Shown here: piece by piece, positions 1-8,045 of the stretch | How the letters are laid out: each line of letters begins with the position of its first letter | How positions within the stretch are numbered: position 1 is the first letter of the stretch | Assembly (NCBI GenBank): GCA_041394945.1 | Contig: JAWKHH010000005.1 | Location: forward strand, 434,001-498,000 | Length of the DNA stretch: 64,000 nt | Reading direction: 5' to 3' | Origin: Bryobacteraceae bacterium | Lineage (GTDB): Bacteria; Acidobacteriota; Terriglobia; Bryobacterales; Bryobacteraceae | Notes under the pieces: generated by a model | What the model saw: the letters and a program-made list of their open reading frames with translations, nothing else | What the model was told of the DNA's origin: nothing | Database searches by the model: none | Position numbers and translations under genes: made by a program

Positions 1-392
1 AAACCGACCTTCTCCCTCCGCCGCCTCCAGTCCGCCTTGGCCAACGGAGCCAAGTCTCCCGGGCCCTCCCCGGCTGAAGCCAAACACCGCGTCTCCCTCA
101 ACGCCCTCAACACGGCCTCACCGCCCGCGCCGTCCTCGTCCCCGGCGAGGACCAAGACGACCTCCGCCGCCTCACCGAATCCCTCCTCGCCATCTACGAG
201 CCCACCGACGACCTCGAGTTGCTCTTCGTCGAAGGAATGATGAGGATGATGATCTACGCCAATTGGAAGCTCCGCAAGAGCGCAACGGCCGCTCCGGCAG
301 GGCGTCAAGAGTCCAGGAACCCCGAACTCACAGATCCTCGCCCCCCCAAACGCAGGCGCCAGACAACGGCGAGCCCAAGGAGTAGACGATGA
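1..392 (+). pseudogene. HGLTAR-type small protein, frameshifted and 5'-partial
   Basis: The gene enters from the left edge. Frame 1 reads LRRLQSALANGAKSPGP then AEAKHRVSLNALN up to about base 110; the message then continues in frame 3 as HGLTARAVLVPGEDQDD and runs to a TGA at 390-392. Joined, this gives the NGAKSPGP...LNALNHGLTARAVLVPGED pattern of a small family I know mainly from Acidobacteriota, function unknown. The junction reads CTCAACACGGC where CTCAACCACGGC would keep frame, so one C appears lost. The stop overlaps the ATG of the next gene (ATGA), which suggests translational coupling with the 78-aa gene and the terminase-like gene. Either a real pseudogene or a one-base assembly error. 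Confidence 0.6.
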
Positions 393-625
393 GCCTCACT
401 GGTCTCCCCGCTCCCATCCGGCTCCGCGCCGCGCGACCCGGCTCCCAAACCCTGCCCCTCGCCGGCTCCAACTCGCCCCGCCCCAACGGCGCAATTCCCA
501 TCGGCTTCTGGCGGCAGTTCCAATCCGCCCTCTACGTCACCCTTGCTCCACATACTGACGCTCGCCTCCGCGTGATCGCCGCCATCACCGACCTCGAACG
601 CCAGCTCGGCTTCCCACTCGGCTGA
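389..625 (+). CDS. 78-aa hypothetical protein between HGLTAR gene and terminase-like gene
   Basis: Small protein with a low-complexity, Pro/Ala/Arg-rich first half and a more ordered second half (FWRQFQSALYVTLAP, then a helix around ITDLERQLG). I do not recognise a domain. Its ATG overlaps the stop of the upstream HGLTAR gene by four bases and its stop lies five bases before the terminase-like gene, so the three are almost surely co-transcribed. The position just upstream of a large terminase is where phages place a small terminase or adaptor, but the sequence shows no helix-turn-helix that would support this. Confidence 0.55.
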   Translation: MSLTGLPAPIRLRAARPGSQTLPLAGSNSPRPNGAIPIGFWRQFQSALYVTLAPHTDARLRVIAAITDLERQLGFPLG

Positions 626-630
626 CCCCC

Positions 631-2157
631 ATGCCGGAACACATCTTCCCCTTCGCCCACGCTCTGGACCCCGCGCAGTTCGCCCGCGAACGCCTCCAGT
701 TCCGGCCCGACCCAGTCCAGGCCCGCGTACTGGACCCCTCCATCCGCCGCGGCCTACTCAATTGCACCCGTCACTGTGGTAAGTCGACAATCACTTCCGT
801 CCGCGCCGTCCACAACGCCTACTTCAATGCGGACTCGCTCACTCTCGTCGTCGCGCCCACCGAACGCCAGTCCGCGGATCTCGTCCGTAAGTGCCGTCAC
901 TGGCTTACTAAGCTCGATATCTCTCCCCGCTCCGACGGCGCGAACAAGACATCTCTCCTGCTCCCCAACGGCGCCCGCATCGTCGGACTTCCCGGCCGCG
1001 AAGATCACATTCGAGGATTCTCGGCCGCCTCCCTCCTCCTGATCGACGAAGCCTCGCAAGTGCCGGACCATCTCTACCACGCCGTCCGCCCCATGGCCGC
1101 CGCCGCGGGCGGCGCCGCTTCGATCTGGCTCATCTCCACGCCCAAGGGCAGGCGCGGATTCTTCTACGACGAGTTCGCCAACCCTAAGTCCGCTTTCACC
1201 GCCATCTCCGTCCCCGCCACCGAATGCGCCCGCATCGCCCCCGAGTTCCTCGAACAGGAACGCCGATCCCTCCCCGAACATGTGTTCGCTCAGGAATACC
1301 TTTGCCAGTTCACGTCCAACGCCGCTGGACTCTACAATGAAACCGACATCGAAGCCGCCGTATCCCCAGAGCTCCCCTCCCTCTTCCCACAAAACGATCC
1401 TCTTCTCTATTTGCCACAGCCCATTAACCAGCTTTTCCCCTACCCTTACCAGGCCTTCTTCATCGGCGTCGGCATCGGCCAATCCCACGACCGCACCGCC
1501 GTCGTCATCCTCGAACTCCTCACCGTCTTCACCAACGAGCACGACCCACTCACCTTTGAACGCAAAACCCGCCGCTACCACCGTGTCCGCTTCGTGGACC
1601 GCATCCCCTTTGGGGCCGCGCCCGACGCAATCGCCGGTTATCTGGAGCGCGTCGTCTCCCGCGCCGACCTCAATGGCCGCACCATCGTCACCATCGACGC
1701 TTCCGGCGCCGGCGCCCCCATCCACGAAATGTTCGACCAACGCTGTCCCCCGGTCAAGGAAACCACCCGCGTCGTGATCATCGGCGGCAAGCAGGCCACG
1801 AAGGACTACGCCCGCCCCCATTGGTCCCTCCCCCGCCGGGACTTACTCTACTCCATCGAGCACTTGCTTCGCCGCCGCCAGATCGATATCGCCAGCGACA
1901 CCCCCCACACCCGCACGCTCCTTCGCGGACTCTCCCTCATCGAGCGCACATTCTCAGACACCAACGGCGAACCTCTCGAATCCGCTCTCTCCACTGCCCA
2001 CGATGATCTCGTCCTCGCCCTCGGCCTCGCCTGCTGGCGCGCCAGGTTTCACGAAGTCCCCTGCAACGTCACCCCGGACGCCTTTCGTGGCCTCACCAAC
2101 CCTCGCATCCCCGGCCTACGCCCCGATTACGCCCAGGCAATGAGCATGATTACATAG
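631..2157 (+). CDS. Phage terminase large subunit-like ATPase
   Basis: 508 aa, about the length of a complete large terminase, the motor-nuclease that packages phage DNA. The N-terminal ATPase shows a Walker A-like CTRHCGKST (residues 45-53), VVAPTERQ after it, a Walker B LLLIDE (135-140) with DEAS, and the coupling motif STPKG (169-173). The C-terminal RNase H-like nuclease shows Asp356 (TIDASG) and Asp458-Asp459 (AHDDL), but the first position reads GVGIGQSHD, where terminases usually have GxDxG: Gly281 replaces the expected metal-binding Asp. No portal, capsid or integrase lies nearby in the visible sequence, so this is a stand-alone terminase-like gene, perhaps a domesticated or mobile module rather than a prophage. 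Codon use matches the host. Confidence 0.8.
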   Translation: MPEHIFPFAHALDPAQFARERLQFRPDPVQARVLDPSIRRGLLNCTRHCGKSTITSVRAVHNAYFNADSLTLVVAPTERQSADLVRKCRHWLTKLDISPRSDGANKTSLLLPNGARIVGLPGREDHIRGFSAASLLLIDEASQVPDHLYHAVRPMAAAAGGAASIWLISTPKGRRGFFYDEFANPKSAFTAISVPATECARIAPEFLEQERRSLPEHVFAQEYLCQFTSNAAGLYNETDIEAAVSPELPSLFPQNDPLLYLPQPINQLFPYPYQAFFIGVGIGQSHDRTAVVILELLTVFTNEHDPLTFERKTRRYHRVRFVDRIPFGAAPDAIAGYLERVVSRADLNGRTIVTIDASGAGAPIHEMFDQRCPPVKETTRVVIIGGKQATKDYARPHWSLPRRDLLYSIEHLLRRRQIDIASDTPHTRTLLRGLSLIERTFSDTNGEPLESALSTAHDDLVLALGLACWRARFHEVPCNVTPDAFRGLTNPRIPGLRPDYAQAMSMIT

Positions 2158-2166
2158 AAGCGAACC

Positions 2167-2736
2167 ATGCGAGCCCTCCTCCTCAGCGGCGTAGCCCTCC
2201 TCTCTGCCTGCTCCCGCGAGCCGCCCCGAACAATCCGCCGCCTGCTCCAACTCCCCCTCGCCCGGTACCGCGATCCCCGCAGTGGCAAGGGCCCCTGGGC
2301 CACGAACCCCGGCTTCGATCGCCCTGAGGCCACAACTCCTACCCGACGTTCGCAACGCCCCCCGCCTACCCCGCAGCCAAGCCCTCCGGCATCGATTGCC
2401 CGACGCCTTTTGTCTCGCTGCCGCACGTCACCGAGGGTTCCGAGTTCTACTACCGCCTCGCCGAAGTCCAAAGCCGAAGGAACGAACCAAACAAGGCCAT
2501 TGTTTTCTATCGGAAGGCCCTGCGCCGCGAACCCGCTCACACGGCCGCCATCGGCGGACTCGCCGCCGCCACCCTCGCCCCGCTTCCCTCCTCCGACGTC
2601 GCCGGCGCCGTGCTTCGGGCTCCTCGCCGGCAAGCCCGCCGAAGCCGAAACCGTCCTCCGCCAGGCGCTCGCCGCCGACCCCGCCGTTCGCTCCGGTGCC
2701 CAGCAGGGACTTCAAGTCATGGGTGCGCTACGATGA
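2167..2736 (+). pseudogene. Secreted lipoprotein with TPR-like repeats, multiply frameshifted
   Basis: Starts MRALLLSGVALLSACS, a clear lipoprotein signal with lipobox LSAC. After about base 2325 sense coding continues in another frame: YPTFATPPAYPAAKPSG, then FYYRLAEVQSRR and KAIVFYRKALRREPAH, a tetratricopeptide-type helix pair. From about 2625 it returns to the starting frame as GLLAGKPAEAETVLRQALAA and ends at 2736. At least two frame changes are therefore needed to read one protein. The stop overlaps the ATG at 2733. Joined, it would be an outer-membrane or periplasmic TPR lipoprotein; no specific partner can be named. Confidence 0.6.
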
Positions 2737-3623
2737 GAAACGCAATGGACCGCAGGACTCTGCTTCGCGCCACGTTCGGCGCGCCCTTGGCTTCCGCCGT
2801 CTCGAGCGCCGCGCCATACAACTACCACCTCCGGTACGCCCCCCGCGTCGGCTGGCTCAACATCCCCGTGCCCCGGCAACTAGAGAAGTACGCCGAATGG
2901 GGCTTCAAGACTTTCGAATACAACGGACTCCCCCGCCACTCCGACGCTGAAATCGCCGAAATCCGCAAGAAAATGGACGAACTCGGCATGAGCATGGGCG
3001 TCTTCGTCGTCAACCGTGGCGGCTGGAAGGCGTCGGCCATGGTCGACAAGCAGTTTCACGCCACCTTCTTCGAAGACTGCAAGCGCGCCGTTGAGATTCA
3101 CCAGGTCGTCGGCAACGAATGCGCCACTGTCACAAGCGGACTCGCCGTCCCCAACCTCGGCTTCAGCGAACAGACCGCCAATTGCGTCGAAGCCCTGAAG
3201 CGCGCCGCCGGCATCGTCGAAGGCTCCAAACTCGTCCTTGTTCTTGAACCGCTGAATATCCGCGTCGATCACGCCGGCTACTTCGTCGTCTACTCCGATC
3301 ACGCCCGCGAGATCATGGAGCGTGTCAACCATCCGCAGGTGCGGATCCTGTTCGATATGTATCACCAGCAGATCTCCGAAGGGAACCTGATCAATCACAT
3401 CCGCAAGCACTGGGATTGGATCGGTTACTTCCAAATCGGCGACGTTCCGGGGCGTAAGGAACCCGGCACCGGTGAGGTTAACTGGAAAAACGTCTTCCAG
3501 GCCATCCACGCCAAGGGGTACAAAGGCATCCTCGGCATGGAGCACGGCCTGTCGGTCCCCGGCGAACCCGGCATGAAGAAGTGCTTCGAAGCTTACCGCG
3601 AGGCCGATCAGTTCCCCTCCTGA
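2733..3623 (+). CDS. Hydroxypyruvate isomerase-like sugar isomerase/epimerase (TIM barrel, Tat signal)
   Basis: 296 aa. The N-terminus MDRRTLLRATFGAPLASA carries an arginine-pair Tat-like signal; a second Met at 2745 gives the cleaner Tat start. The rest is an AP-endonuclease-2/xylose-isomerase-like TIM barrel: VLEPLN (metal Glu), FDMYHQQI (Asp/His), IGDVPGRKEPGTGEVNW, and LGMEHG near the end (last metal Glu), the pattern of hydroxypyruvate isomerase. It presumably interconverts small sugar acids or aldoses in the periplasm; the substrate is not fixed by the sequence. The ATG overlaps the stop of the broken lipoprotein gene, so coupling is likely. Reading frame continues upstream of 2733 but that part is the lipoprotein gene in another frame. 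Confidence 0.82.
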   Translation: MRNAMDRRTLLRATFGAPLASAVSSAAPYNYHLRYAPRVGWLNIPVPRQLEKYAEWGFKTFEYNGLPRHSDAEIAEIRKKMDELGMSMGVFVVNRGGWKASAMVDKQFHATFFEDCKRAVEIHQVVGNECATVTSGLAVPNLGFSEQTANCVEALKRAAGIVEGSKLVLVLEPLNIRVDHAGYFVVYSDHAREIMERVNHPQVRILFDMYHQQISEGNLINHIRKHWDWIGYFQIGDVPGRKEPGTGEVNWKNVFQAIHAKGYKGILGMEHGLSVPGEPGMKKCFEAYREADQFPS

Positions 3624-3626
3624 TTT

Positions 3627-4277
3627 ATGTCGCTTTGCCTGCTCTGCGAAACCCGGAAACCGAAGCGATTCTGCCCGGCTACCCGCGGCGACATTTGTAC
3701 GCAGTGTTGCGGCGCCGAACGCGAAGTTACCGTCGACTGTCCCCTCGATTGTGAGTACCTGCGTGAGGCCCGCAAGCACGACAAACCCGTGCCGCTCACC
3801 GAGGACATGGTCCCTCATCCGGACGTCAGAGTCACGGAAGCGTTTCTCGAACGCAACCGCGAGCTCGTTACTTTCCTGAGTTTCTCGCTGTTCGAATCGG
3901 CCATGGAAACCCCCGGCGCCACCGACGCCGATATCCGCGAGGGACTCGGCGCGCTGATCAAGACTTACAAGACTCTCGACAGCGGACTCATCTACGAAAC
4001 CCGCCCCGCCAACCCCTACGCCGACTCGATCCAGCAGCGCCTCCGCGCCCGCGTCGAGCAGTTGAAGCAGCGCCTCCTTGAGCAGTCCGGCGTCCATACC
4101 CTCCGCGACAACGACGTCCTCGGTGTGCTCGTCTTCCTCGATCGCCTCGCCCTGATGTACAACAACGGCCGGCGCCGCGGACGCGCCTACCTGAGCGTCC
4201 TCTACGATTCCTATGCCGAAGCCGCCGCGGCCAACGCCCAGCAGCCTCCCGAAGGGCCTTCCCTGATCGCCCCATGA
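3627..4277 (+). CDS. Cys-rich N-terminal (putative zinc-binding) protein of unknown function
   Basis: 216 aa. Residues 1-45 hold CLLCETRKPKRFC, ICTQCCG and CPLDCEYL, that is several CxxC/CxC pairs likely to bind zinc or an Fe-S cluster. The remainder is helical, with a coiled-coil-like stretch (IQQRLRARVEQLKQRLLEQ) and no catalytic motif I recognise. It lies three bases after the isomerase gene and its stop overlaps the ATG of the CbiX-like gene, so it sits in a tightly packed operon. Possibly an SEC-C-like metal-binding helper, but this is a guess. Confidence 0.7.
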   Translation: MSLCLLCETRKPKRFCPATRGDICTQCCGAEREVTVDCPLDCEYLREARKHDKPVPLTEDMVPHPDVRVTEAFLERNRELVTFLSFSLFESAMETPGATDADIREGLGALIKTYKTLDSGLIYETRPANPYADSIQQRLRARVEQLKQRLLEQSGVHTLRDNDVLGVLVFLDRLALMYNNGRRRGRAYLSVLYDSYAEAAAANAQQPPEGPSLIAP

Positions 4278-4636
4278 CGGGCTTCGCCATCTTCGGCCAC
4301 GGCTCGGTCGTCGAGTCCGCGAACGACGCGGTCCGCGCCGCCGCCGGCCGCTTTGCCGTCGAAGGCGGCTACGACCTCGTTGAAGCCTCGTTTCTCGAAC
4401 TCGGGAAGCCCGATCTGCCAACCGCCGCCGAGACCCTGATCTCCCGCGGCGCAACCCGCATCGTCGTCGTGCCCTACTTCCTCACTTCCGGAAAGCACCT
4501 CAAGGTCGACCTTCCCCGAATCGTTGCCGGCATCCAGGGCATCCACCCAGGTATGGAGATCACCGTTACCGAACCGCTCGACGGCCACCCGGCGCTCGCT
4601 TCCATCCTGATCGACCGCGCCCGCTCCGCCGTCTAA
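4274..4636 (+). CDS. CbiX/SirB-like chelatase-family protein
   Basis: 120 aa, the length of the short single-domain CbiX type. It begins MTGFAIFGHGSVVESAND with the GHGS motif (first metal/tetrapyrrole His) and has VVVPYFLTSGKHLKVDLP, which holds the second conserved His of sirohydrochlorin cobalto-/ferrochelatases. Members insert Co or Fe into sirohydrochlorin for B12 or siroheme synthesis in the cytoplasm. There is no other tetrapyrrole gene nearby, so the true substrate is open. ATGA overlap with the previous gene. Confidence 0.78.
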   Translation: MTGFAIFGHGSVVESANDAVRAAAGRFAVEGGYDLVEASFLELGKPDLPTAAETLISRGATRIVVVPYFLTSGKHLKVDLPRIVAGIQGIHPGMEITVTEPLDGHPALASILIDRARSAV

Positions 4637-4642
4637 CCGATA

Positions 4643-5338
4643 ATGCCCGGCGCCCGATCAGCAACGCTCCGCGAGTGGCGCGACCTCGCCCCCGAGGTCC
4701 GCCACTTCGAGTTCGAAACCGCCGATGACATGCCCTTCGAGCCCGGCCAGTTCATCTCGCTCACCGAACCGCTCGGCGGCCATGCCATCACGCGCGCCTA
4801 CTCGCTTGCCTCCGCGCCTGGCGGCCGCCGGTTCGCGCTTTGCCTGAATCGCGTCAACGACGGCCATATGTCGCCCCACCTGTTCGCTCTCCGCGAAAGC
4901 GACCCGATCTCATTCAGCGGCCCCCTTGGCGCCTTCATCGTTCGCCGCCCCGAACGGGACCGCATCTACGTCGCCACCGGTACCGGTATCGCCCCCTTCC
5001 GCTCGATGCTCGCCCACCAGTTCGCCGTCGGCGACCCCGCCTCCGTCACACTGATTTTTGGAGTCCGCTACCCGGAGACGATCCTCTACCGCGACGAGCT
5101 CGAGCGATGGGAAGCCGCCCGCCCCAACTTCACGTTCCGTCCCACACTCTCCCGCCCGCCCGTCGAGTGGACCGGCCTTCGTGGCCACGTCCAGGAGCAC
5201 GTTCTCGCCGCCGTCGGCGATCGCCGCGACCTCGACGTCTACATCTGCGGTATGAAAGCGATGGTCGACGATCTGCGCGCGCGCCTAAAAGCCGCCGGCC
5301 TCGACCGGCGCCAGATCGTCACCGAGAAGTACGACTGA
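4643..5338 (+). CDS. Ferredoxin/flavodoxin-NADP(+) reductase-like FAD oxidoreductase
   Basis: 231 aa. FAD-binding beta-barrel with the RxYS motif (ITRAYSLAS), phosphate loop GPLGAFIV, then the NAD(P)-binding half with ATGTGIAPFRSML, LIFGVRYPETILYRDE and a terminal YICGMKAMVDDL. No 2Fe-2S cysteines, so it is the minimal FNR core that passes electrons between NAD(P)H and a separate ferredoxin or flavodoxin. Six bases after the CbiX-like gene, hence part of the same operon. The last residue is Asp rather than an aromatic, so nucleotide stacking differs from plant-type FNR. Confidence 0.85.
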   Translation: MPGARSATLREWRDLAPEVRHFEFETADDMPFEPGQFISLTEPLGGHAITRAYSLASAPGGRRFALCLNRVNDGHMSPHLFALRESDPISFSGPLGAFIVRRPERDRIYVATGTGIAPFRSMLAHQFAVGDPASVTLIFGVRYPETILYRDELERWEAARPNFTFRPTLSRPPVEWTGLRGHVQEHVLAAVGDRRDLDVYICGMKAMVDDLRARLKAAGLDRRQIVTEKYD

Positions 5339-5341
5339 ACC

Positions 5342-5370
5342 GACACTCTGGCGGCAAGCTGGACACTCTG
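5342..5370. repeat. Short direct repeat upstream of subtilase gene
   Basis: GACACTCTG occurs at 5342-5350 and 5362-5370, 20 bases start to start, in the 118-base gap between the FNR-like gene and the subtilase gene. Two helical-turn spacing fits a regulator site, but could also be a remnant of an insertion-sequence end. No clear -35/-10 pair was recognised in this gap. Confidence 0.4.
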
Positions 5371-5456
5371 TCGCTAGCCGACACCACGACCCCCGTTCTA
5401 TTTCGTTGATTTCAGGCGTTGAACCGTTTGGTCCACGCCTTGCCAATGGAGAAGGC

Positions 5457-7196
5457 ATGAGACCGACTTCTCGAACTGCCGCGACAGCAGCCATGACGCT
5501 GCTGGCGGTAGCCACCCTACAAGCCGACCCTAAGAAACTCTCAGAAGATCTCGAAAAAACCAAGGGTTCGGATCGCGTCAACGTGATCGTCCGCTACAAA
5601 TCCGCGCCGGACTCGGCCAAGGCATTGAAGGCTCAACAGCGTGGCGGCCAGATTGGCCGCGTGCTGGGCCGGATCAAGGCCGCCACGTATTCGATCAAGG
5701 CTTCCGACGCAAAGAACCTCGCGTCCGACCCGGACGTCGAGTTTGTTTCGCTCGACCGGCCGGTGAAGGCGACGGCGATCGACTACGCCGAGCGCTCCGC
5801 CGCCGCGGGCATCGCCCACGGCCAAGGCTGGAACGGTCAGGCGATCGGAGTCGCCGTCCTCGATAGCGGCGTCGCCGCGCACGACGATTTGAAGCAGGGC
5901 AACCAGTCCCGCGTGGTCTACTCGGAGAGCTTCGTCGGCGGTAGCGCTTCCGACGGCTACGGCCACGGCACGCACGTCGCCGGTCTCATCGCGGGCAACG
6001 GCTCCAAGTCGTCGGGCGGAAACTACTTCGAAACCGTCACCGGGATCGGCACGCGCGTCAACATCGTCAGCCTGAAGGTGCTCGACGACACCGGCGCCGG
6101 CAGCGACTCGAGCGTCATCGCCGCCATCGAACGGGCCATTCAACTCAAGAACCAGTTCAACATCCGCGTTCTGAACCTCTCGCTCGGACGACCGGTGTTC
6201 GAGAGCTTCACGCAGGACCCGCTCTGCCAGGCCGTGGAAGACGCCTGGAAGGCTGGCATCGTCGTGGTTGTCGCGGCCGGCAACCAGGGTGGCAACTATG
6301 CGTTCGGCACTCAGGGGTATGTCACGATCGCCTCGCCGGGCAATGACCCGTTCGTGATCACGGTCGGCGCGGTGAAGGGCGAAGCGACGTCGTCCAAGTC
6401 CGACGACAAGATGGCCATCTATAGCTCGAAGGGGCCAACGGCGATCGATCACATCGTCAAGCCGGATCTCGTCGCGCCGGGCAACAAACTGGTCTCGCTG
6501 CGTTCGTCGTCGAACTACCTTGCGTCCAACTACAGCTCGTCGTGGGTGCTGAAGTCGTCCTACCAGAACAACGGTAGCGGCTATTCGAGTGATTACTTCC
6601 AGTTGAGCGGAACGAGCATGGCCACGCCGATTGTCTCGGGCGCCGTGGCGATGATGCTGCAGAAGGATTCGACACTGACGCCGGACATGGTGAAGGCGCG
6701 CCTGATGCGCACGGCCTGGAAAGGCCTCCCGGCATCGGTGAGCTGGACCGATCCTGCCACCTGCATCGCCTATACCGTGACGAATGACCTGTTCAGCATC
6801 GGAGCGGGCGAACTCGACATCGACGCTGCGCTCGCCGATACCTATCGCGCCGACGGCGCTGCGCTCTCTCCGCGCGTCTACGTTGACGCCGAAGGCAAGG
6901 TTCGCCTCGATTGGAATAGCGTCGGCGGCTTGAATGTGGTTTGGGGAACGAATGTTGTTTGGGGAACGAACGTGGTGTGGGGCACCAATGTCGTGTGGGG
7001 CACCAATGTCGTGTGGGGCACCAACGTGGTTTGGGGCACTTCCACGGTTTCGGGATACAACGTGGTCTGGGGCACATCCTCTCCATGGGCGGCATCGAAT
7101 CTCGGGCCTACGGCGAACGCCCTTACGGGTCTGAACGTACTCACCGCCGGCGAATCGATGACGCTGGCCTGCGGCGGCGGCCTGCCCGTGATGTAG
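5457..7196 (+). CDS. Secreted subtilisin-like serine protease (S8) with NVVWGT repeats
   Basis: 579 aa from the ATG at 5457, preceded by GGAGAAGG; an upstream ATG at 5406 lacks this site. Signal peptide MRPTSRTAATAAMTLLAVA, then an I9-like propeptide (residues about 40-105, VNVIVRYKSAP to VKATA), then the catalytic domain with Asp136 (VLDSGV), His170 (GHGTHVAG), the oxyanion-hole region VVVAAGNQGG and Ser387 (SGTSMATP). After the domain comes a tail containing seven copies of NVVWGT. It is exported and presumably self-processed to digest extracellular protein. It is monocistronic or the last gene before the 7223 gene. Confidence 0.92.
   Translation: MRPTSRTAATAAMTLLAVATLQADPKKLSEDLEKTKGSDRVNVIVRYKSAPDSAKALKAQQRGGQIGRVLGRIKAATYSIKASDAKNLASDPDVEFVSLDRPVKATAIDYAERSAAAGIAHGQGWNGQAIGVAVLDSGVAAHDDLKQGNQSRVVYSESFVGGSASDGYGHGTHVAGLIAGNGSKSSGGNYFETVTGIGTRVNIVSLKVLDDTGAGSDSSVIAAIERAIQLKNQFNIRVLNLSLGRPVFESFTQDPLCQAVEDAWKAGIVVVVAAGNQGGNYAFGTQGYVTIASPGNDPFVITVGAVKGEATSSKSDDKMAIYSSKGPTAIDHIVKPDLVAPGNKLVSLRSSSNYLASNYSSSWVLKSSYQNNGSGYSSDYFQLSGTSMATPIVSGAVAMMLQKDSTLTPDMVKARLMRTAWKGLPASVSWTDPATCIAYTVTNDLFSIGAGELDIDAALADTYRADGAALSPRVYVDAEGKVRLDWNSVGGLNVVWGTNVVWGTNVVWGTNVVWGTNVVWGTNVVWGTSTVSGYNVVWGTSSPWAASNLGPTANALTGLNVLTAGESMTLACGGGLPVM
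6933..7076 (+). repeat. In-frame 18-bp tandem repeat encoding NVVWGT
   Basis: Six back-to-back 18-base units (6933-7040) each encode Asn-Val-Val-Trp-Gly-Thr; after an STVSGY spacer a seventh copy lies at 7059-7076. The units differ at third positions (GGAACG, GGCACC), so the peptide rather than the DNA is conserved, which indicates selection on the protein. Similar N-(I/V)-V-W-G runs are known to me at the C-terminus of other bacterial subtilases; their function is unclear (surface retention or beta-solenoid packing are possibilities). Confidence 0.9.
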
Positions 7197-7222
7197 CGAC
7201 GCGCCCGTTGTAGTCTTTAGAA

Positions 7223-7819
7223 GTGAGGTTCGCTGCTGTTCTTGTCTGGTTGGCGGCCGCGGGCGCGGCGACCGACGGCCCGGCGACAGTGTTCTTCGAT
7301 TTCCGCGGTACGGTCGCCGCGGAGGTCGAGTCCGAAATGAAAGAAGAATTGGCGAGGCTGTTTCGCGACAGTCCTCGCCAATTTTCGTTTCGGCGCCTGC
7401 AGGAAGCCTCCGAGCTCGGGCCGCTTCCAGACCTGGCGGTGCTTCGGATCGAGGGTGACTGCCGGATGCCGCCAGCGTGGCCCGCCATGGATGAACGCGG
7501 CCCGTTCGCCTGGACCCATATTTCCGGGGGCACGGTTCTCTCTTTCGGGGCCGTGGATTGCGAGCGCCTGCGGGGAGCCGTAGCCACAGCGCTATGGGGC
7601 GGCGACCGCGCGCGAGGCAATCAGATGCTCGGCCGCGCCCTCGCCCGCGTGGCGGCGCACGAACTGTTACATATTTTTACAGGATCGAAAAGACATGGGC
7701 GCGGGCTGGCGCGGCCCGGCCTTACTGCAGCGGAACTCGTTGCACCGAAAGGCGCTTTCACCCTCCAGGAACTGCACGCCATGGACGGCCCGCCGGCATT
7801 GGCCAAGGAAAACGAATAA
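7223..7819 (+). CDS. Putative secreted HELLH metalloprotease-like protein
   Basis: 198 aa, GTG start at 7223. N-terminal signal-like stretch (VLVWLAAAGAATDG). Near residue 150 it carries AAHELLHIFTGSKRHGRGLAR: a zinc-type HExxH followed eight residues later by a third His, a spacing similar to metzincin/archaemetzincin-like sites. The rest is a short alpha/beta protein without a known domain. The family resembles small acidobacterial secreted proteins with a HELxH motif. Enzymatic activity is inferred only from this motif. It follows the subtilase by 26 bases, so both may be made together. Confidence 0.6.
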   Translation: MRFAAVLVWLAAAGAATDGPATVFFDFRGTVAAEVESEMKEELARLFRDSPRQFSFRRLQEASELGPLPDLAVLRIEGDCRMPPAWPAMDERGPFAWTHISGGTVLSFGAVDCERLRGAVATALWGGDRARGNQMLGRALARVAAHELLHIFTGSKRHGRGLARPGLTAAELVAPKGAFTLQELHAMDGPPALAKENE

Positions 7820-7839
7820 CCAAAGAATAAAAAATCCTA

Positions 7840-7869
7840 TTGACGAATCTGGGAACTTTTGGTTAGCAT
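7840..7869 (+). promoter_or_regulatory. Sigma-70-type promoter for the TonB receptor gene
   Basis: TTGACG at 7840-7845 and TTAGCA at 7863-7868 are separated by 17 bases (or TAGCAT with 18). The region 7820-7870 is AT-rich, unlike its surroundings. Transcription from here would leave a leader of about 170 bases before the ATG at 8046; that leader contains no gene I can see. Confidence 0.5.
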
Positions 7870-8045
7870 GTTGCGTAAGAAAGTAGGGCCTTGTTCCGCA
7901 TGAAGGCGGCGCCGGGGTCTACGTAGTTCCCTGCTTTCCTCCACGTAACGGTCTCGCGCTCCCTGTAGTACAGCACCCATCCAAACCCGGCCCTTCGTGC
8001 GCCCGCCGGTACTCTCTAATCCCGAAACAACGCCGGAGTATCTCG

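Noticed and set aside
2610..2732. Upstream extension of the sugar isomerase frame
   Set aside because: This stretch is the broken TPR lipoprotein gene in another frame; the ATG at 2733 overlapping its stop is the better start.
6933..7076. Regular 18-bp repeats as a possible CRISPR or minisatellite
   Set aside because: They are in frame inside the subtilase gene, have no spacers and differ only at synonymous positions.
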